Shown: positions 53,730-64,000 of the stretch, in pieces | Numbering within the stretch: the stretch's first letter is position 1 | How the letters are laid out: each line of letters starts with the position of its first letter | Origin: Aphanomyces cochlioides | Taxonomy: Eukaryota; Oomycota; Saprolegniomycetes; Saprolegniales; Verrucalvaceae | Direction of reading: 5' to 3' | DNA: 64,000 nt | Assembly: GCA_019828595.1 (NCBI GenBank) | Contig: JAHQRK010000002.1 | Location: 248,001 to 312,000, forward strand | Position numbers and translations under genes: made by a program | The notes under the pieces: model-generated | Databases searched by the model: none | The model's input: only the letters and a program-made list of their open reading frames with translations | Told to the model about the DNA's origin: nothing

Positions 53730-55649
53730 ATGGACCTTTTGGTCGAAAAGGTGCAGAAATTTGAGGAGATGCCGGCGGAGGAGCGGCGCTTTGTGTATGC
53801 GGAAGGATCGACAGAAGAGAAAGCGGGCTACATCTTTGAGAAGATGAAGGAGTCATCGTTTCTGGGGGACTGCCGCAATAAACTAAAGTCGGAGCTCAAA
53901 CGACAGCTCAATAATATGGACGAAGACGAAGAAGATGTAATCTGCAGATGTGCTTGTTCATCTCATGTCCTTTGTGCCTAGTTTCACGTGAATTTGACCT
54001 ACATGATGCAGAGACTTGGCCTTGTTCATGCTATCAAGACGTTTGTCATGGATATTCACACAGAGGGCACGAAGGATAAACGAGATGTTGGCAAACAGAA
54101 CGCCGTGCTCGTAACAATGGATCCCAGCAGGCGAGAACTTCTAGATGCAGTTGAACTAGCGCGTAAATCTTGGGAGAAATTTACTACCGACGCACTGCGC
54201 GAGTATGCACAATCCTCAGGCCTTCCACTGGTCGTGATGCACGAAAACCCAAAAGATGGCGAGAGCAAACTGGATGTGGCGACTCGTTTCCTCTTCTCGA
54301 GGTTAGTTTGGTGCAGCTTCATCATCTCACATTTTCTAGCGACGATTTTTTAGCAGCCTTGCAACGAATATCGCCGATGAATCGATCACCGCATGTCCAT
54401 TTACATCCATGGAGCTCGATCCAAGTGCTTCTGCGGACAAGTGAGCCCCAAGAGATGCAACGACGTTACACAGTACTCATCAAGGCATTTAGCCCAAGTG
54501 AATCAAGTGATTCCTGTAGGAACTCTCACCAGCACACGCTCAATATGGCCTTGATGAGGACGTGCCGAACATCCACGGCGACTACGTCTATATTGCTGGC
54601 AAAAACAAATTGGGGGACAAAGTTGTTCGTAATGGCACCGTGCCCACTGCGCGGCAATATGCCAAGACGGGTTGTCCGATCAATATTCGCCCTCACGTAC
54701 TGTACATCCTCTTCAATTCTGTGGATTGCTGAATGATTTGTAGATTTGGCGTCAAGCTCTCTCAGTCACAATTGATGCGCTGTACTTTGAGCAATTACAA
54801 GCTTCCGTGCAAAATTCAACCTTGGCTACCGATGGCTTGTTTCTCCTCGATGTCCAGCAAACTACTGACAGCTCCGACTATTTTCCATTCGAGGATCATT
54901 TACGCAGTGTCATGCTTGCATTTTCCAGAGATTTCCAAGGTGACTACCTGCTTTATTGATCAACTTAATTCACTGCTATGTAGTCGCATCGCTCGCAATG
55001 TTAACGATCCAGACACCATTGGTAGAGAACGACGTGGTGATTCCTCCAGCAAATGTCGTGCCTTACAGCGGTTTGGTCATGTTTGTCTCGCCGCTTTGTT
55101 ACTTGTACGACGACCCTGTCCATGTCTACTTTGTCTTTCGAGAAATGTATTGCCGTTATTGGTGTCAATTGACATCCATCTCGGCTCGCTCGAATTCCAT
55201 ACTTGCCCTATGCAAGACATTTGAAACCCTCATTCATCGTCACACCCCTCACGTTGTGCATCATCTCCTTGAGGTACAGATAAATTGAACCTTCTTAGCT
55301 TATGTTGGTTGACTAGCATGGCATTGAGCCCTTGAAAATTGCATTTCCATGGATCCAGAGTGCGTTTTCAGGCTTTTTGGAAATCGACCAGGTTGGTCTG
55401 CATGAAAGTTTCGTGCTTATTCTTTGCTAGGTGCTGCTCCTGTGGGATCGTGTCGTAGGCTACGACAGTGTCGAAATCATTGCAATTTTAGCCGCAGCGC
55501 TATTTACGTTTCGCTCTCACGACTTGGTCCAAGTGACAAAGTACGAAGAGGCGAAGGATCTATTCACCGAAGCACTCGAAATCCAAGTCATGCCGCTCTT
55601 ACAACAGTTTCTCTTTCCGATGTACGAGTGGACAAACCACGAGAAATAA
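53730..55649 (+). CDS. TBC-domain protein, TBC1D19-like
   Basis: Eight exons: 53730-53936, 53982-54301, 54354-54440, 54520-54696, 54744-54939, 54984-55273, 55317-55391, 55431-55649. The N-terminus is helical (EERRFVYAEGSTEEKAGYIF). The TBC region runs IWRQALSVTIDALYFEQLQ, PFEDHLRSVMLAFSRDF, VVPYSGLVMFVSPLCYLYDD, FVFREMYCRYWCQL and QVLLLWDRVVGYDSVEII, ending in a helical tail. Overall order and these blocks are those of TBC1D19. The usual Gln finger (YxQ) reads PYSG here, so Rab-GAP catalysis is doubtful. The join of exons 3 and 4 needs one more base at 54519-54520 to keep frame. Probably works on vesicle traffic. Confidence 0.8.
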
Positions 55650-56226
55650 AGACTTGACTTTTGACCGTCTTGTGTCATTCAACAAGTATGGTGCACATCA
55701 GCTGAAGACTGCATTCTGGCCAATTTGATCTCACATGGTTTTATTATATTACGTAGACAGTAATAAGTTAGACCTACTGATTTTTGCGTTTAACCGATTA
55801 ATTATTTTCGAATGGTAACAGTTAGTGAAAAAGGAGTGAACAAGAGAAAAACTCGAAAATTTGTCGAAAATTATTGAATATTAAAAATTGCAATTTTCTT
55901 TGAAATTTGAGATGATGACCTCACTTTTCAATTTACCGAGTGCCAAGCAGGTGTCAAAAAAAGTCTGGGTTCCGAGTCAGTGGGCACTAGGGGGCATTGG
56001 CGGGTACTCTTAGTCTCCTTATGCCTAGGCAGGCGCCTCTCTGTTGGGACTGCGCCGCAGGGGATGGCATGGGGACCAAGGCGGGGTACGGGTTGCTGAC
56101 GGTTCGGAGCCATGAGACCCACTGAAGTCCAGCCGCCCTTATTTGTCGCCCATTGATTCCGAACGACACCTGCCACATCCAAATTCAACAAACATGTATG
56201 CCTTTATCAACTCACTGGATCTAACG
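55650..56226. other. Intergenic region with a GC-rich island
   Basis: AT-rich up to about 55930, then an abrupt GC-rich block of some 230 bases (55935-56165) that contains no clear ORF. It sits between the TBC gene and the Crypton relic. It could be a piece of a repeat, but no copy of it is present elsewhere in this window. Confidence 0.35.
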
Positions 56227-57542
56227 TTATATAGATTGGACACGCCATTCACGCTTCCGCTTCCGCTTCTCTTTTCGCATGGTTTTGTACAATGTGCTGT
56301 TGGCGACCTGCTCTGGTCTCGCGTGGCTGCCGCTCCAGTCTTCATCGTCCAGTAGCAAAGCAAAGGCTTTGTCGAACACAGAGTCAAAGTCGGCAAGTGG
56401 TAGACGTGATATATCACTGGCTCGGGGGACGAAATTATTTTCGACGCATATCTTCACAAGTTTGTCCATGACACCTTTCGCTCGTGAAAGCTGTGTTTTG
56501 CAGTTTTTATCTCTGAGGTCAGACTGCTGAAAAATTTAAACGGACCGACTCCACGACTAGGATCCCCGTGGTGCCACAAATCCCACATAGTTTTGCAGTT
56601 TATCGAAGGGAATTTCATGTCCATTGGGGCTCGATTCATTGTGCCGTTGGGACCATTGAAAGAGCTGTCCGGTAGAAGTTTGAGAGATGGTTGGAGTACT
56701 GACAATTTGCTCTGTAGGATGATTTTCTACTTGATCAGTTGGGATGTTTGTGAGTCGATCAATTGATTTAATTTCGTGCATGATGCTGTCTCTCCACTCC
56801 GAGAGACAGTGACTCATATCGTCAATTGTGACTGGTACGGCTCCTTCAATGATCAAACGGCTTTGAATTTCTATTCGTGTGGCTTTAGGAAGTTCTGCCA
56901 GCTGAATTTTAATAGCGTCAGTGCGACTCAACACAGCTTCCAAGATAGATTCAAGTCGTTGATCTATTTGAGCGTCACGAGCCTCGATTTGCTGCAAAAA
57001 AATGAGGTTTGGTGGGATGCCAGTCGCATGCATTTTCGTCACTGAACAGTAGCTTTGAGCAATGACAACACATGATTTTAACTTCTCTACGTAGCCATTT
57101 CTCCACATACGAGTTTGAAAGAGTGGGTGTTGCTTGGGCAAAGTTGCATTTAAACATTCGTTGTGATAAACAACTGAGGCCATGAGGTATGGAATGGCTT
57201 TTTTGAATGACTTTGGATAGAATCTGTAGCCAGGAATAATGTCATCCCAATCACTATCTCCAACAACGGAACGCAACGTCGTTGTAACAAAATGGGGTGG
57301 ACTTTAGGATTAGCGTAGACGTGACGTGCATATGTACGTGCTCCTTCTTGATCATTCTTTTGCTTTGGAATGCTAAAGACAAGGAAATCCATTTCCCATG
57401 ATATATGGCAAAAACGAATAGAAGCAATGTTGACACAACGAGCCATCAGATTCCATGCCAATAAGATAAAAGCATGACCGAACACCATCTCATTGAAATC
57501 ACATGCAGTCGTCAGGGCTTTCAATGCAATTCCGTTGTCCAT
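56227..57542 (-). pseudogene. Crypton tyrosine recombinase relic
   Basis: Minus strand, in three frames. From 57542: LLAWNLMARCVNIASIRFCH, KQKNDQEGARTYARHVYANP, equivalent to the SWNLMCRS and RDPRHLYANP regions of the Crypton at 15801-17717. Then, after a deletion that removes the HxxR box and the catalytic Tyr, comes LPKQHPLFQTRMWRNGYVEK and ATGIPPNLIFLQQI. From 56705 onwards the tail (FPSINCKTMWDLWHHGDPSR) matches the FPPVDCATAWRLWWLG tail of the other copy. The piece 56469-56227 (MDKLVKICVENNFVPRASDI) is probably the very end. It cannot be active. Confidence 0.7.
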
Positions 57543-58873
57543 TGTTTCGTGCTTGGAAAATATTTATTTGGCAAAAATCAGTTGTGGTGAATAGTGCTAT
57601 TCACGTATTTGTTTATCTGGAGATAAATTTTTGGAATACAATTTCCAATATGAATGAAAACAGATAAATCCAAAAAGTGCATATTCTTATTCACTCCAGT
57701 CCAAACTTGAATGCCTAGGGAAAGGGTTCCTATTCACGTTTTTTCGTTATTTTACGTTATTTAGGTCTCAAGTGGTTAAACTAAACAATATGTCCGGATA
57801 TAATAAATATACAAACATCAAGATAGACCGAACGGCCAATTTATGCCAGACTCCATACATCTTCACAGCTCAAAGCACCGACGTGAAATATCTATAACTT
57901 TTTTAGTTTTCATCGGATTGAAAAACCAAGCGATAACTTCTCTTCGTCTTGTCCAGCACTAACGATTTTGTGGTCTTACATACCTGAATATGCACTTTCA
58001 AAGGACTTATAGCGATAGGCGTTAGGCTATAAATTTCGCTGTCTTCAGCTGATGTGCACCATACACCCAGAACAATTGCTCAAACAACGTACAGTGATAC
58101 ACGTGGACAGTCCATTGTTCTATTTCGGAGTACATGTACTGGTACAGTACCATGCACTACCACTGACAACTTAAAATCCACATCGACATGAAATATCTTC
58201 GTCCTCTTGCAAAGGTACTTCCTAGTCCTCTTGATGTCAATGCTGTATGATCTGGCGCATCAACATCGAACAGTATATCGTGATGATGAAACGCCTTCTC
58301 CCAGTCTTCTTGCGGTCATCGTCGTATTTCTTTCCTGTGGTTTGTTGCTCGATCATGATCGCTTGTGTCATTTAATATCACCAGAATCAAATGTCTCACC
58401 TAGTATCAATGTCAATTCACCACCAAATGTCTTGTCTGTTAATACAAGACTTTTGAGAAAATATTGATATATTTTGTATCATTATCTTTATCGAAATGAT
58501 CCTTTTTGGCTCACAAATGATACTTTTCTGGTGAGTACTTTCTGAGGTTTTGCAGTACATTGCATGGCATGACATGGTTGGTGGTCGTCAATTGTTGTAA
58601 GTGCAATCTACAGCTTGCTTCCTTTGACCCCCACGAGTAGCACAGCAATCGAGAAAGTTGAAGGGCATCATGGCTACAAGAAGCCAAGTACAGCAGAACC
58701 AAACAGAGCTTTCACTGGGTGCAATTGGTTGTCAAAAGTGAGTACTGTAACTCGACCAGCTGCCCGGTCGTAAACTATTGACTCACGTTCAATTCGCCGC
58801 ATTTCGGTCAGCCGTCGTGCAAGTTGTTGTCTTGGAGCTGCATTTAAAGTTTTCCCCTGGAACGCAGATTGAC
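57543..58873. other. Long AT-rich intergenic region
   Basis: No supported gene. A short imperfect palindrome (GTGAATAG-TG-CTATTCAC) lies at 57586-57603 near the 5' side of the Crypton relic. A 22-codon frame from ATG 58670 (MATRSQVQQNQTELS), followed by a GTGAGT donor-like site, might be a 5' exon of the acetyltransferase gene, but a join could not be proved. Confidence 0.4.
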
Positions 58874-59413
58874 ATGAAGACTCTGGAGTTTGCAGTACGA
58901 CGAGCGGTTCCTACCGACGTGGACGCGATTGTTGCCACCGCTGGAGACGCTTTTATGGCCGACGCTTTCTTCAAGAAACCAGAATATCACGTCCGATTCA
59001 GCAACCAGGATGTCCAGATTATGATGAAAGAGCCAAACGCAGCGTTTCTCGTCGCTGAATCGACCACGGATCATGCAATCTATGGCTGCATCTACGTCGA
59101 GTGGACCGACGACCAAGTAGGCCATTTCTCCGCCGTGAGTGTTCCAAAGGCATTTGAAAATCAACGCGTCGGCCGCGCAATGATTCAAGCTGCAGAAGAC
59201 CTTGTTGCTGCTTGCGGCTGCGAGAAAATGGAAATTACAGTTGTTAGTGTCCGCACGGATCTCTTTCCATTCTATGAACGCAAAGGCTATCAACGACAAA
59301 TTGGACCGATCCAAGAGTACACATTCTTTGCCGACATGCTCAACGACGACCACAAGCATGTTCATTTCGTCGAGATGATTAAATTCCTTGATCCTAAACC
59401 ACAGTTCGGATAA
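58874..59413 (+). CDS. GNAT-family N-acetyltransferase
   Basis: 179 residues from ATG 58874 (MKTLEFAVRRAVPTDVDAIV); an upstream in-frame extension to 58778 has no ATG. It shows the standard GNAT order: N-terminal helix (TAGDAFMADAFF), the strand AAFLVAESTTDHAIYGCIYV, the acetyl-CoA loop QRVGRAMIQAAEDL (Q/R-x-x-G-x-A), then MEITVVSVRTDLFPFYERKG, in which the Tyr of FYERKGY is the usual general acid. The substrate is unknown; small-molecule GNATs of this size are common. No targeting signal seen. Confidence 0.82.
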   Translation: MKTLEFAVRRAVPTDVDAIVATAGDAFMADAFFKKPEYHVRFSNQDVQIMMKEPNAAFLVAESTTDHAIYGCIYVEWTDDQVGHFSAVSVPKAFENQRVGRAMIQAAEDLVAACGCEKMEITVVSVRTDLFPFYERKGYQRQIGPIQEYTFFADMLNDDHKHVHFVEMIKFLDPKPQFG

Positions 59414-59417
59414 ATTA

Positions 59418-59895
59418 ATGCAGTATTCATGGACTACGTGCAGCCAACAAGCTCTTCCACGACAGGATGAGAGGATTGCCATTCGCCCGACAAGCTGTAG
59501 CGACGGCCCTCGTCTACAGATTAGCTTTCAAGCCCGCTGGATCGAGGAGGGGTGCATGTCGTGTGGATTGTATGAAATGCTCAAAGACATCCACCACGAG
59601 GACGAAATCTCTCTCTTGAAGAAATGCTCTTTCAGGTACTGTTGAAAAATTTGTAATCAAGAATGATCGATCAAGGAGGCGAGTCACATGTTGCAGATTT
59701 GGTAGGATCTTGTGTGAATCCACGCAATTCCTCGACATTTTCACAAAGATGTCATGTCAGATGCTTCATTCACTGAGAATCTTACGTAGTCGTTGGCTCG
59801 TCGCCGTTTGTTCAGAATTCACCAATGGGCTTCCAGTTGAAAACCGTGGCTTAAACGCTTGGACGAACAACCCTTTGTACAACACTAGCACGTAA
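59418..59895 (+). CDS. Possible small hypothetical protein, two exons
   Basis: ATG 59418 opens a frame (MQYSWTTCSQQALPRQDERI) to a donor at 59635. A 61-base intron to 59696 (GTACT...GCAG) keeps frame into exon 2, 59697-59895 (FGRILCESTQFLDIFTKMSC, ending NPLYNTST). 138 residues, no family recognised. It begins only five bases after the acetyltransferase stop, so it may simply be 3' untranslated sequence with a chance splice. Confidence 0.28.
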
Positions 59896-60650
59896 ATCAT
59901 ATCCTAGTCGTTCCCCTCAACTCTATGCTGAGCGGGAATTCAGTTTTATCACGGTCCCAACCAAGTTTTATAGCAAGTTGTTGGATCGTAGCTTGTAGAG
60001 ATGAGATGAGGGTCCATGGGGGGGAAGGTCGCGTTGATATAAAAAGTTCACTTGACAACATTCAATCTCTCCATCCTTTCGTTGATTACGTGGGAATCTG
60101 ACGGATGTCGACATGAAAACTTTTCAAGCCACTTTCCGCCCTTCGTGATTCTGCACGTACAGTAATATTAACATAGGCTCGGAGCGTCATGCGTGACTGT
60201 ACAATGCGTTGTCTCTTCTGCTTGGTTTATTGTGGGTGAAATCTCCATTTTCCATTTAGAATTGTAAAAAAATTGAAAGGGAAACGCTTGTCGTCCATTC
60301 GTCAAAATTGCTGACACACTCCACTGGATTTATTGTGGACTTCCTGAGAACAATTGTTTGTTCTCGACTCTGTCCACGACAAACACGCTGGGGATTGTAT
60401 TTTGTCAACCGGTGGGAGCTTCCAGACCCCACGATCGCAACTGGGGCGTATGACAGGTCTACAGCCAGGGACATCTTAATTTCACACGTTTCAAATGTCA
60501 TATGAGCACATTATGTTACGCGGCGATTGTAGCATGACTGCCACAGACTCTACACGTCGTTTGTACAGAATGAGTCCCTTGATAGAGCCCTGTGAAAAAG
60601 CAATGGGGTAGCATTTAAGTTAAACTCTAAGCTGTATAGGCTCTTGTGGA
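59896..60650. other. Intergenic region
   Basis: Between two convergent genes. No supported gene, RNA or repeat. Confidence 0.4.
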
Positions 60651-61169
60651 TTACATCGTCAAGAGAATGTTGAGAATGTCTGTGTACATTTGATCTTCGT
60701 TGGGTAGTTCAAAGTCAACGTTGGCCATGGGTTCATCGGCAGGCCACAATGCTTCGACTCTCTCTTCGAGTCGTTTACTTTCTTCTTTCATCTGCTGCGT
60801 CGTATGCCTCGCGCAGAAGCCACCTTTGCGAGCATAAGCAGTGCAGTCGGTCCATTTACACCGCCTAGAGCCACCGTGTCGAACGCATAGTTGATGCGAC
60901 TGTGCTGGTAAATCACATCCTGGTTCGAGACATTGGTTCTTGGCTTTCTTGACACCATGTTTGGAGCAGAAATTGGCCACTCGGACGCGATGCGGACATC
61001 CTGGGGACTGACACATGCGTTTGCCGCCATGTCGAGCACAGAGTCCTCGTGCATACGCTTGACTAAAGCAGTTTTCAACCGTGCATCGGTCTCGTCCCCG
61101 GTGGAAATCACACCGCCAAGTGTCGGACGTGACTGGGTTGCTACAGCTTTTGAAAAAACACTTTTGCAT
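60651..61169 (-). CDS. C/H-repeat zinc-binding protein, 'WRKY19-like', copy 1
   Basis: 172 residues from ATG 61169 (MQKCFFKSCSN). Five tandem units of about 24 residues, each with C-x4-C...C-x2-H: CFFKSCSN...CDFH, CTVENCFSQAYARGLCARH, CQSPGCPHRVRVANFCSKH, CLEPGCDLPAQSHQLCVRH, CKWTDCTAYARKGGFCARH. This repeat is common in oomycete proteins annotated by similarity to the non-WRKY part of plant WRKY19. No WRKY DNA-binding domain is present. The C-terminus is a short coil followed by an acidic helix. Probably a nuclear, metal-binding protein; DNA or RNA binding is only a guess. Confidence 0.8.
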   Translation of the reverse strand: MQKCFFKSCSNPVTSDTWRCDFHRGRDRCTVENCFSQAYARGLCARHGGKRMCQSPGCPHRVRVANFCSKHGVKKAKNQCLEPGCDLPAQSHQLCVRHGGSRRCKWTDCTAYARKGGFCARHTTQQMKEESKRLEERVEALWPADEPMANVDFELPNEDQMYTDILNILLTM

Positions 61170-63029
61170 CGAGAAAATAAAAATGACAATGCGTGCAGAC
61201 TCGGGACACGACAAACAGACGACGAAAAGAGTGTTGATTAGCCAAAGAGGCGTACAGTACACCCTGGGCAGCTCTCTGAAGGGATACGAATCCATCGTTT
61301 CAGCTCATCTCTACGTGGGAATGCATCCACAACCCAGTAGCTTGGCGAATTCGCGACGAGAACGAGAGACGACGACGGCCTGACATTTTGAACTTAGTAT
61401 AGTTTTTAGAAGTCTAACGATTTCCAATGTGAAGTTTAGTTCATGAAGGTCGTCTGCAGTCGTCCTGAAGAATAGGATCATCCACGTTTGAATTCAGTTG
61501 AAGGGACACGACATGGGGAGTGAAAATTTTTGAGGCTGCATATCGCAACAAAGGCTAACTGGGTTCACTTCGAACTACGGCAACGATTTCAAAAGCGATA
61601 ATGATGACGGCAGTCCAACCCACCGTCAGCTCGTTATGTATAGCGACGATATATATATATGCTATTGTTGAGCAAGCCATTGCATCGCGCACTGAATTGG
61701 ATGGAGAATTTGCTTTTTTCCACAATCTTTCAAATGACAAAGAAAGTTGTGACAAGAATGTTTCGTATAATTTCGAGTCATCAATTCGAGTCCATTTCAG
61801 CCAGACCTCATCATTTTACCGTACGCTTATCGAGCATAAAAATATTAGTTGCTACAATACAAATATTATAATATAATGGTTATTAATAATAAAGAAAAAT
61901 TTGTTGCAGTTTTTAAAGTTTTAGCTAAATATACGTATTATTTGATACAGGTATTATTTTCTAGGTCAGTGTATTCGAATTTGTATCTATTTGTACAGAT
62001 GATGAGCATTTGGAGAAACAGAGCTGTAGAGAACAAAGAGTTTATTCCGAGTTCTTTTGACGACACATGATGACACAGAGTGATTACTTGCACTCGACAG
62101 AACATCCTTCCACTCGGCTGGTAGCACAAATGACGATCGAAATTGTGCAGAATCGACGTTCACATTTTCACAACGGTCAAGGGCGGTATGACATTTGTCA
62201 AACGGGTCGCAGGTGCCAAGAAGATCAAAAGAATTTGAACATCGTAGCCTGTACGAAGAATATCGTGGCTAGTGCAATTGACAATGTCCAGTGGCAAAAT
62301 CGTGTCACACACAGCCGATATGTCGCCGATATGTCTCAACAGAAGGCAGCTTGGGATAACGCCAGACATGCGAGACAATATCGGCGCATTTCTTCTTTCG
62401 ACAAAGACGCCTCACCTCATTGCCACGATGGAATGACTTTGTGGCACAGGCTGCTCTGCTCGACCACATCCTCGCTCTTTCAAACGAGATCCTGGAATAA
62501 GTTTTTGCACTGTCGGTAGTTCGTCCAAAGTCGCTACGGCCTCTTTGAGTCATTATTCCTGAAAAGTCTCTAGCGCGAATACCTGCTAGAGTATTAGTGT
62601 CAACGTCGCAGGAGCTAATTAACGCCTTTAGAGTTAAGACAGGCGAGATTTCCATCGTTTGGTTTTCGAACTACGATGGAGAGCTCAAGTTGTCTTCGTT
62701 TTACTTGAAACCGACCAGATTGCATGGATATCCATCACAACTTTTACCATGTGGGCTTTTGTACGCAATTCAGGAAGAAAACAACAACCTCTCGACCACT
62801 CTTGGTGTGTGCTCGGGCTCATTATCAACTACGGTACTGTAGCTTCTTTCATCTTTTCGACCATGAATTCATTGGAGCTTCATGAAACAGATTCACTTCT
62901 GCGACTCATCTAGTATGCTCTCATTGCCTCGCCTCCTGAAATTGAAAGTAAATGACCTGATGTTCTTAGCCCCGGCGAGTAGAATAACGAACTGAACGGG
63001 CTGCAGCTAGCCAAGATGCATCATAATAA
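61170..63029. other. Long intergenic region between the two C/H-repeat genes
   Basis: 1.86 kb with no supported gene. Short open frames on both strands show no motif. A TATATATATA run lies at about 61650-61660, and 61855-61935 is very AT-rich. Confidence 0.4.
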
Positions 63030-63557
63030 TCACTTCATGTCAATGATTAGTCTTAATATGCTCTGGTCCAAAGCATCACAGTCATCGTCTTCCTCGAAGT
63101 CGAGATTGACAACCATGGATTCCAAATAGCTAACCTCCTCGTTGGATATCGCGCGAGGTGAGGGGGCGTGAACATGACGGTAGTGTTGGCTGCAATAGCC
63201 CCCTCGCCGTGCAAATGACTCGCAGCTATCGAAGATACAGTAGCGCCCGCCTCCATGTCGAACACAACAGCCATGGGCTTGAGCTTGTTTGCCGCAGTTT
63301 GGCTCTTTGCATTTAGTTGCTTGACGTTTCACGCCATGTCGGGCACAAAGTCCCCCCACTCGATCGCGGAACATACACCCTTCGACTAGGCATTTTCGCT
63401 TGCCGCCGTGACGAGTGCAGAGTTTCTTGGCATACGCTTGGCGTCTACACTGAGGAACGCTGCATCGATCTCTCCCCTTGTGGAAGTCGCAGCGATACGA
63501 ATCGGTCGTGACTAGCTGGTTGCATCCGACGAAAAAGCAGAATTTCGTGGTTTCCAT
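63030..63557 (-). CDS. C/H-repeat zinc-binding protein, 'WRKY19-like', copy 2
   Basis: 175 residues from ATG 63557 (METTKFCFFVGCNQLVTTD). The same five C/H units as the gene at 60651-61169: CFFVGCNQ...CDFH, CSVPQCRRQAYAKKLCTRH, CLVEGCMFRDRVGGLCARH, CKEPNCGKQAQAHGCCVRH, CIFDSCESFARRGGYCSQH. It ends in an acidic helix (VNLDFEEDDDCDALDQS) that corresponds to NVDFELPNEDQ in copy 1. Both genes point the same way, 1.9 kb apart, so they are a tandem duplicate. A frame extension up to 63602 lacks an ATG. Confidence 0.8.
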   Translation of the reverse strand: METTKFCFFVGCNQLVTTDSYRCDFHKGRDRCSVPQCRRQAYAKKLCTRHGGKRKCLVEGCMFRDRVGGLCARHGVKRQATKCKEPNCGKQAQAHGCCVRHGGGRYCIFDSCESFARRGGYCSQHYRHVHAPSPRAISNEEVSYLESMVVNLDFEEDDDCDALDQSILRLIIDMK

Positions 63558-64000
63558 CGAGTCAATTGCAAAATGTGGACACTCGTCTGTCCTACAAGAC
63601 AAAGTAAGGCTATCACGACACGGGGAGTGTGGAGTGTGGAGCCAAACTACAATTATTCTGATGTTTATGATATGTCTACAAAACTCCTTACGACCACGAA
63701 GATCCAGCTAATTGATTCCTCGCAAACCCAAGAGCTAGCAGCTACAGAGACCATCTAACCAGAGATAGTCGAGCTTAATAGCCCTCCTTCTATGTGCGGA
63801 CGGTCGTGGAGAACGACAAAACGACGTTGATAGCTACCTGGTTGTCGAACAGTGTTGGGTGCTTTGCATGGAATATCGAAACAATGCATTCGATGGTCTG
63901 CCTTGTTGATAGTTTCAAATTTAAAGTAGATATCGCATGAGAACGACAATCGATGTGTTATTCGTTTTTGGAATCATTTGTAGATATCTCGGTCGACTCA
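63558..64000. other. Window end, no supported gene
   Basis: Upstream flank of the second C/H-repeat gene. No coding signal, repeat or RNA gene recognised. Confidence 0.4.

Noticed and set aside
55935..56165. A tRNA or tRNA-derived SINE
   Set aside because: The GGTTC-like strings are not spaced as A and B boxes, and no cloverleaf could be drawn by eye.
1..64000. TAG reassigned as a sense codon
   Set aside because: Good host genes end in TAG (channel gene at 46142-46144, copy 12 at 53508-53510), so TAG works as a stop here.
1..64000. CRISPR arrays, bacterial operons or prophage
   Set aside because: No spaced short repeats; genes have spliceosomal introns and eukaryotic families throughout.

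Overview
This is nuclear DNA of a filamentous stramenopile. An oomycete, probably of the saprolegnian side, fits best. The evidence is GT-AG introns of only about 36-50 bases in compact genes; C/H-rich 'WRKY19-like' repeat proteins; Harbinger elements that pair a SANT/NAM-type accessory gene with a DDE transposase; Crypton tyrosine-recombinase elements; and a Ty3/Gypsy element with an extra RNase H. The assignment is inference and no species is claimed.

Layout. 1-4958: 3' part of a Ty3/Gypsy element (A, plus strand) with its 3' LTR. 5163-23374: a tandem array of about ten copies of one unusual gene family, nearly all broken, split by a complete 2.6 kb Harbinger element (D, 8883-11494) and by a 5.4 kb TIR-bounded element (E, 12587-18014) that carries both a Harbinger gene pair and a Crypton recombinase gene. 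23585-40082: a second Ty3/Gypsy family (C, minus strand) with 758-bp LTRs, into which a complete 5979-bp relative of A (element B, minus strand, 25690-31668, TSD AGGGG) has jumped. 40721-64000: ordinary gene space with an ankyrin-TRP-like channel, two intact members of the array family (46519-47515 and 52275-53510), a one-ORF fusion of an acetolactate-synthase regulatory subunit with a zeta-type P-loop kinase domain, a meiotic HORMA-domain gene, a TBC1D19-like gene, a Crypton relic, a GNAT acetyltransferase and two C/H-repeat proteins.

Most interesting. (1) The array family. Each full member has a small beta-rich head with an invariant Trp at an intron, followed by C-x-V-S-D, then a helix, more strands, a coiled coil and a C1q/TNF-like C-terminal domain. 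The head-plus-coil layout resembles the XRCC4/PAXX/SAS-6 fold class; I know of no protein described with this fold order. (2) The regulatory-subunit/zeta-kinase fusion. (3) Antisense coiled-coil and zinc-motif ORFs downstream of pol in both unrelated Ty3/Gypsy families. In A/B the antisense frame looks protein-like in both copies.

Caveat. Three otherwise sound host genes (the channel, HORMA and TBC genes) each need one single-base correction. Some single-base frame breaks in this window may therefore be sequence errors and not decay; in-frame stop codons are stronger evidence of decay.
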